A stretch of 64,000 nt of DNA from Calditrichota bacterium (GTDB lineage Bacteria > Calditrichota > Calditrichia > Calditrichales > J004). Made by a program: the position numbers and the translations under genes. Positions 55,068-61,524 of this stretch are shown here, in pieces. The stretch spans positions 186,001 through 250,000 of the forward strand of contig JABFGF010000002.1 of assembly GCA_013112635.1 (NCBI GenBank). The letters run 5' to 3'. Below the pieces are notes generated by a model. The model ran no database searches. It was not told the origin of the DNA and saw only the letters and a list, made by a program, of their open reading frames with translations. Within the stretch, counting starts at the first letter, position 1, and every line of letters starts with the position of its first letter.

Positions 55068-56010
55068 ATTTAGTTATATCTAACATTTCATCAATAAAAT
55101 CTTTATGTTTTGAGCTTATATTTTCAAATGAATAATTTTCATTCTTCGAAAAAGATCTTGAATCATAGAAATGAATCTCAAAAAATGGGTTCTTAAATGG
55201 ATATCCATAATGGGCAAAAACTAAGTTTCGAAAATATCGAGCAACCCCATTAAAGTCGCCATGATTAAAAACATCATATTGTGCTTCAATCATCCAGTCG
55301 AGTGTTTTATTTTTATACATATCGGGTAAAGAAGAAATTGATAGATTAAACTCAGGATTAATATCTGTAAAATTCCACTCAAGAATTACATAGTTATTTT
55401 CAACGTAGCAGTTACTTTCTTTTGGACTGATTATTTGAAATTCAGGAACCCTTTTCTTTCTAATTTTCAGTTTGATATCAATTTTTTCAATATCTCCTTT
55501 CCATAAAGAACCAGTCTGTAAAATATATTCAAAACTTTTTGAACCTACTGAGTTAAATGACTCAGCTAATGAATATGTGTGTTTTATCCTCTTCGATTCT
55601 CCTGGCTCAAAATGCACATTAAATGTATAGACAACTGCATACTTTATATCTGGGAACTGTTTATTTAGCGTACCATTTTTCAGTTTAAAAGGATATTCTT
55701 TGTCATTAACAAAAACCTTGAAAGAATCTGGAGTAGAAGGATAATTAATAATATCACCGCCACCATTGTACACCCTAAACGGAAACCCAATTTGTAAGTC
55801 AAGTGCATCACCATAATTTTTAAAAGTTGCATCAACAAAAACATCCCAATAAGGTCCGGCCCTTTCGGTGATCTCAATTGTTTCATGAACCATTTGGACA
55901 TCAGATGAAAACTCAGGAGTTACATTAACACCACTACCTTTAAATACACTGTCATTTGAAAAAGTAAAACCATGCAAAACAAAGATTATACAAAGAATGT
56001 TTTTTGTCAT
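55066..56010 (-). CDS. Exported protein with C-terminal YARHG-like domain, cassette-borne
   Basis: 314 residues. A signal peptide (about 1-18, ending GFTFS) implies export. The middle (about 30-230) is beta-rich (DVFVDATFKNYGDALDLQIG then FPFRVYNGGG), with no named family that I recognise. The last 60 residues fit the YARHG pattern found at the end of many exported proteins: RNLVFAHYGYPFKNPFFEIH, then F...F-KNENYSF and KHKDFIDEMLDITK, where FAHYGY stands for the usual YARHGY. The function of YARHG is unknown but it is thought to bind at the envelope. Its stop overlaps attC-like site C, and site B lies upstream of its start. Confidence 0.75.
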   Translation of the reverse strand: MTKNILCIIFVLHGFTFSNDSVFKGSGVNVTPEFSSDVQMVHETIEITERAGPYWDVFVDATFKNYGDALDLQIGFPFRVYNGGGDIINYPSTPDSFKVFVNDKEYPFKLKNGTLNKQFPDIKYAVVYTFNVHFEPGESKRIKHTYSLAESFNSVGSKSFEYILQTGSLWKGDIEKIDIKLKIRKKRVPEFQIISPKESNCYVENNYVILEWNFTDINPEFNLSISSLPDMYKNKTLDWMIEAQYDVFNHGDFNGVARYFRNLVFAHYGYPFKNPFFEIHFYDSRSFSKNENYSFENISSKHKDFIDEMLDITK

Positions 56011-56040
56011 TTTATATTTTATACCAATATTTTTTTTGAT

Positions 56041-56143
56041 AAGCTAACGATCTGCAATAAGGTGATTTGCCACTGAGCAAAACCCTCCAAGCCAAAATCA
56101 TGCTCCAACGAGCAAATTCACCTACAATATTTTGTTATAATGC
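56041..56143 (-). repeat. attC-like site B, after the lipoprotein gene
   Basis: The clearest of the sites. On the minus strand the outer ends are CATTATAAC and GTTAGCTT. The inner arms are GGTGAATTTGC and GCAAATCACC, which pair perfectly except for one unpaired A, the extrahelical base that sets attC strand choice. The centre holds GGAGCATGATTTTGG. Confidence 0.78.
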
Positions 56144-56175
56144 CCATATTTTAGCTAATAAACTGTTTGATACTT

Positions 56176-57012
56176 TTAAAACTGTACTTCTTTTATAACA
56201 TGTATTTTAATATTATTATCTTCTGCTATTTTGTTTGCTCTTTCTTTGTTGACACCTATAAATTTAAAAGAGATATTACGAAATTCCTGAAAGTCTTCTA
56301 ATATTGAATATGACTTAGGCAAATGAATTGAATTGTTACTCACTAACTCAATAATAATAGATCGTTCACTTTCAATATTTTTAAAGCTAACCATTTCAAA
56401 TTTTTCATTCGATTTCAACTCTTCATATATTAAATCTTTTACATCTAATCCAGGGAAGTTTTCAAAGTATTCTTTTTTAATTTTTACAGTCCCTTTATAC
56501 TTTTCCCAAATAAATACGCTATCAATTCCTTCAATAAAAACAAAAGCTTCATTCTTAATAATGTTATTGAATTTTCTACATTCATTGAGTGTTTTAAATT
56601 GGACATCCAAACCAATTAATGGCTTAAAAAAATCTTTATATTTTAATAAGTCATTAGGATTGAAGTCATAGCTTCCGAAACTTGTATTTAACTTGTCAAG
56701 GCATTTATTAAATGAAAAACTGCGCTGAGGAACATTATCCTTTAATACAAATAATTTGAACTTGGGAAAGGATTTTGAAGTGTTGTCATGATATTCCCAA
56801 TTCTCAAGGATTGTTCTGATAGTTGATTGATTATCTAATAAAATTCCATTCTCTAATGGAAGCGCACATGATTCATCACCTAAATCAAATTCGAAAGGGA
56901 AAACACATATTTTCAGATTGTCAGGCGTAATATCAATATTCTCAAAAATTCGTTTGGAATTATCACATGAAGATATTAGCAGAACTATAAATATGGAGAA
57001 TATATTTTTCAT
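56176..57012 (-). CDS. Predicted lipoprotein, cassette-borne, unknown function
   Basis: 278 residues, family not recognised. The N-terminus MKNIFSIFIVLLISSCDNSK is a lipoprotein signal with the cysteine at 16, so it is anchored outside the cytoplasm. The rest is a mixed alpha/beta protein rich in Lys, Asn and Phe, with no visible catalytic motif. The gene is more AT-rich than the chromosomal genes on either side, as cassette genes often are. It lies between attC-like sites A and B and is in the same orientation as its neighbours. It probably has no promoter of its own. Confidence 0.7.
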   Translation of the reverse strand: MKNIFSIFIVLLISSCDNSKRIFENIDITPDNLKICVFPFEFDLGDESCALPLENGILLDNQSTIRTILENWEYHDNTSKSFPKFKLFVLKDNVPQRSFSFNKCLDKLNTSFGSYDFNPNDLLKYKDFFKPLIGLDVQFKTLNECRKFNNIIKNEAFVFIEGIDSVFIWEKYKGTVKIKKEYFENFPGLDVKDLIYEELKSNEKFEMVSFKNIESERSIIIELVSNNSIHLPKSYSILEDFQEFRNISFKFIGVNKERANKIAEDNNIKIHVIKEVQF

Positions 57013-57041
57013 TATTAAAATACCGATTTACGATTTTTTCA

Positions 57042-57140
57042 TTCTAACGTTTTGGGTTTACGGATTTAATACTGAAAAATATTAGAACCCTGAATCATGC
57101 TCCCCGTGTTAAATTCCTTGTACAACCCTTTGTTATAAGC
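57042..57140 (-). repeat. attC-like site A, after the first cassette gene
   Basis: On the minus strand the ends are GCTTATAAC and GTTAGAATG. The inner arms are GGGTTGTACAAGG and CCGTAAACCC, imperfectly paired with unpaired bases. The centre has GGAGCATGATTCAGGG. The first end is the exact complement of GTTATAAGC at 57782-57790, where this cassette begins. Confidence 0.74.
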
Positions 57141-57156
57141 ATTGATATACAATTTA

Positions 57157-57759
57157 TTATGCCTTAAGATTTTTTAAGATTTGTGCACCATTATTTAAAA
57201 TAATATGCACAGCCTCTTCATTTACTTTCTCTCCATGAGCTGCGTGATTCGCAATATCGATCAAAGTTTTTAATCCTTCAAAAACATTTTCAGTTATGAT
57301 ATTTTTTTTATAAAGAGATCTTAATAAAGGAAAGAGTGGCAATCTGCTTTCAATACTATTTTTTTGGGCTATATCCAATATTCTTTTTTCCAATTCTATC
57401 CGAAAGCCTATTAGACCTAAATTTGGATCATGTTCGGCTACCTTTAATAATATTGCCATTGGATCAGGAGAAATAACCGTTGGATTGGCAGACATTGAAG
57501 ATTCTTCCTCTATTTTTCCAGATACAGTTATCAACTTTCCTGTTACTTTTTCTGTCGCTTCTTTTATATCACGCAATTCGATTTTTATTCCCCCGGGCAA
57601 CTCTAAGTTCTTCAGGTATGGTAAAATCCATGGCAAAAAGGCTAAAATGAACAGGGAAAGGGCAATTGTATCAATTTTAAAATTGGGGAAAACCAAATGC
57701 AAAACTAAAAGAACAAAAGATAGAATAGAAAAAATAATTAAAAGTATTTTTGATTTCAT
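57157..57759 (-). CDS. Membrane protein with soluble helical C-terminal domain, cassette-borne
   Basis: 200 residues. Two membrane helices at about 5-23 and 30-48 are followed by a short basic/acidic linker (GGIKIELRDIKEATEKVTGK) and a soluble helical domain (about 110-200) ending FEGLKTLIDIANHAAHGEKV then NEEAVHIILNNGAQILKNL. This last part, with its NHAAHGE motif, resembles HEPN/DUF4145-like helical domains that occur in defence and stress proteins, but the match is only by eye. It is the first cassette of the cluster. GGATAAAAATG is the ribosome-site region. It may be a stress or defence factor; function unknown. Confidence 0.7.
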   Translation of the reverse strand: MKSKILLIIFSILSFVLLVLHLVFPNFKIDTIALSLFILAFLPWILPYLKNLELPGGIKIELRDIKEATEKVTGKLITVSGKIEEESSMSANPTVISPDPMAILLKVAEHDPNLGLIGFRIELEKRILDIAQKNSIESRLPLFPLLRSLYKKNIITENVFEGLKTLIDIANHAAHGEKVNEEAVHIILNNGAQILKNLKA

Positions 57760-57781
57760 TTTTATCCTATATTTTTGAATT

Positions 57782-57870
57782 GCTTATAACATAATATTAG
57801 CGTGATTCAACTTGATTTAACTCTATCACTATACGACATAAAATCAACAAATTCAACCGTTTAAAGTTAC
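57782..57870 (-). repeat. Possible attI or diverged attC at the head of the cassette cluster
   Basis: The minus-strand core GTTATAAGC (57782-57790) starts the first cassette. Upstream, CGGTTGAATTTGTTGATTT and AAATCAAGTTGAATCACG form a loose inverted repeat, and GTAAC lies at 57866-57870. It lacks the central GGAGCATGATT motif of the other three sites, so it is either the attachment site attI, a decayed attC, or chance. Confidence 0.4.
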
Positions 57871-57919
57871 GTTGAAAACTGCAAAGAATGTTGAATGAGA
57901 TTTATATTCAGGAAGACAC

Positions 57920-58612
57920 TTAATGGCAATCGGGGATAAACAATTCCTGGTTGGTGCCCTTGTTTCTTAAGTCCGGGCTAATGTAGGGAATACCTAAGGA
58001 AAGACCGCGCAAAATGAGCAATATTCCTAAAACAAACATTGTAACCGGTAAAGCTCGTTTTATAAATCCTTGCCAATTAATTTTTGTAATCCGCCCAACA
58101 ATGGAAACAACGATTAAAGCAGGGATTGTGCCCATGCCAAAAACAAACATAAACATCGCACCATATAAGCTGTCACTTGCTGCGATGGCACCTGCTAAAG
58201 CCGTGTAAACAAGACCGCAAGGTAAAAGGCCATTTAGCAATCCAATACCTGCCAATGCGGAGAATGATTTCTTTTTGAATAAACCACCAAGTGTTTTCCG
58301 CCATAAGGGACTTGTATTTATTACATCCAGGGTTTTACTGATGGGCAAAAAAAGGGAAGCTAGAATAAGAACGCCCAATACAATTGAAAGAGTGGATTGA
58401 AAACCAGCAAGCGAAATTACTTTTCCAAGACCGCCAAAAATTAATCCAAGAATAAAGTAAGTTACAATCCGGCCTAAATTATAAACCAGCCGACCTGTTA
58501 AAAAGTGAAGTTTTGTTGGATTTTCTGTTTGAGGAAGGGCAAGAACTATCGGGCCACACATTCCAACACAATGCAAACTGCCGACAGTACCTAATATTAG
58601 TGCCGTTAACAT
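57920..58612 (-). CDS. TauE/SafE-like membrane protein of the cbb3 oxidase locus
   Basis: 230 residues with six hydrophobic helices. The N-terminus has the metal-like motif SLHCVGMCGPIVLALP, and the second half mirrors it with LLNGLLPCGLVYTALAGA. This is the CcdA/DsbD-related sulfite-exporter-like group found with cbb3 oxidase genes in FCB bacteria and in proteobacterial ccoS-H clusters, proposed to help copper delivery or cytochrome maturation. The C-terminus ends IPDCH, which could also bind a metal. It follows ccoH after 166 bases on the same strand, so it may have its own promoter. The cassette cluster begins 50 bases beyond its stop. Confidence 0.85.
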   Translation of the reverse strand: MLTALILGTVGSLHCVGMCGPIVLALPQTENPTKLHFLTGRLVYNLGRIVTYFILGLIFGGLGKVISLAGFQSTLSIVLGVLILASLFLPISKTLDVINTSPLWRKTLGGLFKKKSFSALAGIGLLNGLLPCGLVYTALAGAIAASDSLYGAMFMFVFGMGTIPALIVVSIVGRITKINWQGFIKRALPVTMFVLGILLILRGLSLGIPYISPDLRNKGTNQELFIPDCH

Positions 58613-58778
58613 TTTTATTCTTTTAATTTAAAATAATACATACCATAAAGATCACGAAGTAGACGAAAAGAATACCATTTCAAAGCTACTCTAAATTCGT
58701 GAGCAAAAGTTTTATTGTCACCAAATACACCATTGATCGCATCGACAAACTAAACAGGGATAGCTCTACATGTTTTCT

Positions 58779-59231
58779 CTACAAAACCAGGACTTGTTTA
58801 TAAAAGTATTCTGTGCCATCAGCAGTCCAATGTAACTGAACATCCCATTTTCCTTTAACAATACCGGTTACCGGAATAACCTGAATATGATTTTCATTAA
58901 TATTCAATTTTATTGTTTGGTCAAGGTTTGCATCCGAAGGCCGGAAAAAAACAATTTTCCCGGTAATGGATGAGCTATCAAAAACAGCCGGCATAATTAG
59001 AAAAATTTCATTTGAAGCTTTATTGAAATTAAAAACCGGTTTTATCTTTAGCGCATTTGTATTACGGATTCGATTAATCTGATCTTCATATTCCAGGGTT
59101 TTTTCATAATAATTATCCGTAACCATTTGAATATTATTATTGAATGAAAAAAATAGAAATGAAAGCATCGCAATCATGAAAAGGACATAGAAAATTGTGA
59201 TCGAATATGGCCAGCTTTTATTTTTATCCAT
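58779..59231 (-). CDS. ccoH: FixH/CcoH family protein
   Basis: 150 residues. One N-terminal membrane helix (about 10-30), then the beta-rich periplasmic domain of FixH: YYEKTLEYEDQINRIRNTNA, LIMPAVFDSSSITGKIVFFR then PSDANLDQTI, and GKWDVQLHWTADGTEYFYKQ. FixH/CcoH supports assembly of cbb3 oxidase and its copper. Its start touches the end of ccoG (both at 59231), a sign of coupling. Position and topology make the call; sequence similarity in this family is weak. Confidence 0.85.
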   Translation of the reverse strand: MDKNKSWPYSITIFYVLFMIAMLSFLFFSFNNNIQMVTDNYYEKTLEYEDQINRIRNTNALKIKPVFNFNKASNEIFLIMPAVFDSSSITGKIVFFRPSDANLDQTIKLNINENHIQVIPVTGIVKGKWDVQLHWTADGTEYFYKQVLVL

Positions 59232-60658
59232 TAATTTGCCCCCGGAGCAACAAAACCGGTTGTCACTGTATCTAGTATTTCACCATTACTTGTTATTTCA
59301 ATTGTGATACTGTTTTTACCTGGTTTTAATACTGAAGGATCAAACTCGACAATTAGAGCTGATTGCCCAATACCGTCCGGTTCTATAACAAGTGTAGATC
59401 CTGCCAGAATCAGTTTTCCTTCTATACCTTTTAAATTAAATTCAAGCGGCATTTTCTCGAATGTTTTGTTTACAATTTTCACAGAAAAAAGATTGCTAAC
59501 ATTACCATTTTCAAGCATCGTAAACATTGTTCCCGGTGACCGCAAAATAGTAGTTTCGATTGGCGACCTTAATACAAGCAAAGTTGTGAGCAAAACTATT
59601 AATGCCGTTAACACCGCTGTATATCCAAGGGCCCGTGGTGTAATCAGCTTATGGTTATTTTCTTTTATAGCATTATAAGATGCATATTTTATCAGACCAC
59701 GCGGTTTATTTATTTTGTCCATAACAGTATCACACGCATCAATACATGCTGTGCAATTTACACATTCAAGCTGTGTACCATTGCGGATATCAATTCCTGT
59801 TGGGCATACATCCACGCACTGATTACAATCAATACAATCACCCTGATCTGGCTTAGGCTCTTTTCGCTTGGATACTTTGCCCCGCTTTTCGCCACGTAAA
59901 AAATCATAAGAAATAACAATTGAAGTTTTATCAAGCAAAACTGATTGGAAGCGTCCATAGGGGCAAACAATAACACAGGCTTGTTCACGAAATCGTGAAA
60001 ACACAAAGTAAAAAATTCCGGAAAAAACAATAACAGAAATAAAACCGGTCATGTGTTCGGAAGGTGATGAAGTAACTATTTTAAGTGTTTCATCAATACC
60101 AACAATATAAGCCATAAACATATTGCCAATTAGAAAAGCAATCCCCAAAAAAATTATATGTTTAAGGCTTTTCTTGAAAAACTTTTCACCGTTTAAAGGC
60201 ATGGAGTTTAGTTTTTTTTGCTGACGGGCATCGCCTTCGATCAAATATTCAATTTTGCGGTAAACCAGTTCCATGAACACTGTTTGAGGACAAGCCCAGC
60301 CACACCAAACACGGCCAAAAACGGCTGTAAACAAAACTATAAAAACAACAAAAGTTATTGTCGCCAAAAGAAACAAATGGAAATCCTGAGGCCAAAAAGC
60401 TAAGCCCAAAACAATAAATTTCCGTTCCAGAAAATTAAGCAACAATAAAGGCTGCCCGCCTATATGAATAAACGGGCCGCCAAAAAAGATCGCAAGTAAA
60501 AGAAAACTTACCCACGTACGCGCATTGTAAAACTTTCCCTTTGGTTTTTTGGGATAAATCCAAACGCGTTCGCCTTTTCTATCAACAGTTGCTATTGAAT
60601 CCCTAAAAGATTCATCCGCCAGTTCCTTTTTTTCTTCTACTTGTGGATCTACGTTCAC
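59231..60658 (-). CDS. ccoG: cbb3 oxidase assembly protein CcoG (FixG/RdxA family)
   Basis: 475 residues. Five membrane helices and the N-terminal CGWACPQTVFMELVYRKIEY motif are typical, as is RFREQACVIVCPYGRFQSVL. The iron-sulfur part has two 4Fe-4S motifs, CIDCNQCVDVCPTGID and CVNCTACIDACDTVM. A C-terminal immunoglobulin-like domain (about 370-475) completes the protein. CcoG reduces copper for oxidase assembly. It is coupled to ccoH and lies three bases after ccoP. Confidence 0.96.
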   Translation of the reverse strand: MNVDPQVEEKKELADESFRDSIATVDRKGERVWIYPKKPKGKFYNARTWVSFLLLAIFFGGPFIHIGGQPLLLLNFLERKFIVLGLAFWPQDFHLFLLATITFVVFIVLFTAVFGRVWCGWACPQTVFMELVYRKIEYLIEGDARQQKKLNSMPLNGEKFFKKSLKHIIFLGIAFLIGNMFMAYIVGIDETLKIVTSSPSEHMTGFISVIVFSGIFYFVFSRFREQACVIVCPYGRFQSVLLDKTSIVISYDFLRGEKRGKVSKRKEPKPDQGDCIDCNQCVDVCPTGIDIRNGTQLECVNCTACIDACDTVMDKINKPRGLIKYASYNAIKENNHKLITPRALGYTAVLTALIVLLTTLLVLRSPIETTILRSPGTMFTMLENGNVSNLFSVKIVNKTFEKMPLEFNLKGIEGKLILAGSTLVIEPDGIGQSALIVEFDPSVLKPGKNSITIEITSNGEILDTVTTGFVAPGAN

Positions 60659-60661
60659 TAC

Positions 60662-61321
60662 TTAGTCTCCGTACTTTTCACCTTGTGGTTCTTTTGGGTT
60701 TGGTGGATTAGTACCTATAAGGTTGTACATATGGCTTGATACATCCAACAAATCACTCTCTTTTAAAACAGGTTTCCAGGCAATCATTCCTTTTACGGGA
60801 ACACCATCCTGAACAACTTTTACAATCGAATTAAAAGAACCATCACCATTTATCCAGTAATTATCAGTCATATTCGGCCCAATACCACCTTCTCCATTTG
60901 CTCCATGGCACGCCAGGCAATTTGCCGCATAAACCTTTGCACCATTTTCAAGCCGGCCTGCATCAGTTACAAGATCATAATTAATCGCAGGTACTTCCTC
61001 TACAGGCTCCTGGCTTTCTGTAGTTTCTGTAGTGGCGGCTTCCCCACCGGCTGGCGGTGGAGGCGGAGTTTTATCACCGGTATCGGCATATGGGGATTGA
61101 TAGCCGGATAACCCGGATGAGCTTTCTTCTATAACTCCCATTTCAATATTATATTCATCAATTTGCAAAGGGCCCATATCAAATACATGATAGTAGAAAA
61201 CATAAATCACACCCCAGACAATTGTTATATAAAACAGGTTTAACCACCAGGGAGGGAGGCTGTTATCCAGCTCCTGAATCCCATCATAATTGTGGTCAAG
61301 TAGTTTATCTTCATATTTCAT
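60662..61321 (-). CDS. ccoP: cbb3 oxidase subunit III-like cytochrome c (CcoP), single haem
   Basis: 219 residues. The N-terminus matches FixP: YEDKLLDHNYDGIQELDNSL, then PPWWLNLFYITI, with one membrane helix. A Pro/Glu/Thr-rich linker follows (about 65-120), then one cytochrome c domain with CLACHGANGEGG (haem Cys and His near 136-140) and a Met ligand in KGMIAW. Typical CcoP proteins have two haem domains and about 300 residues; only one CxxCH is seen here. The frame is intact, so this is a one-haem form and not a broken gene. Subunit III passes electrons from cytochrome c to subunit II. Confidence 0.92.
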   Translation of the reverse strand: MKYEDKLLDHNYDGIQELDNSLPPWWLNLFYITIVWGVIYVFYYHVFDMGPLQIDEYNIEMGVIEESSSGLSGYQSPYADTGDKTPPPPPAGGEAATTETTESQEPVEEVPAINYDLVTDAGRLENGAKVYAANCLACHGANGEGGIGPNMTDNYWINGDGSFNSIVKVVQDGVPVKGMIAWKPVLKESDLLDVSSHMYNLIGTNPPNPKEPQGEKYGD

Positions 61322-61323
61322 AT

Positions 61324-61512
61324 TTATTTTCTCCCAATATTTTGAGACTGATCATTATCTTCAAGTGGCATATTCTCCAATTTTTTAACTGTTTTCTTAT
61401 CAAGCTTTACAACCCAAAACAATACAACTACAAAAAAAGTTGTGAAGATCAATAACGAAATCAATGGAAATATTTCTACACCTGATATTGATTCGAGTAC
61501 ATTTTTAATCAC
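61324..61512 (-). CDS. ccoQ: cbb3 oxidase CcoQ-like subunit
   Basis: 62 residues with one membrane helix (about 14-36, LISLLIFTTFFVVVLFWVV) and a charged C-terminus (KLENMPLEDNDQSQNIG). Size, topology and position between ccoNO and ccoP match CcoQ/FixQ, which stabilises the oxidase. It ends two bases before ccoP. Short length limits certainty. Confidence 0.82.
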   Translation of the reverse strand: MIKNVLESISGVEIFPLISLLIFTTFFVVVLFWVVKLDKKTVKKLENMPLEDNDQSQNIGRK

Positions 61513-61524
61513 TTTTTCCTCACC

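Larger units (their letters stand above)
54971..57870 (-). mobile_element. Integron-like gene cassette cluster without integrase (CALIN)
   Basis: Three genes in one orientation (57157-57759, 56176-57012, 55066-56010), each followed closely by an imperfect palindrome of about 100 bases. The palindromes (54971-55067, 56041-56143, 57042-57140) share a central GGAGCATGATT-like motif on the minus strand and have AAC/GTT ends, as integron attC sites do. The 5' inverse core of each matches the core that begins its own cassette: GCTTATAAC with GTTATAAGC exactly, CATTATAAC with GTTAGAATG at one mismatch, AAATTAAC with GTTAGCTT at two. That is the rule for cassettes excised as circles. No intI-like tyrosine recombinase is seen. 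The encoded proteins are a membrane protein, a lipoprotein and a YARHG-domain protein, all hypothetical, as is usual for cassettes. Confidence 0.72.

Noticed and set aside
57782-57870. A fourth complete attC site at the head of the cluster
   Set aside because: The core is present, but the central motif is missing and the inverted repeat is loose; kept only as possible attI or remnant.
54150-58612. An integron integrase gene near the cassette cluster
   Set aside because: No tyrosine-recombinase-like frame of about 320 residues exists on either strand here or elsewhere in the window.
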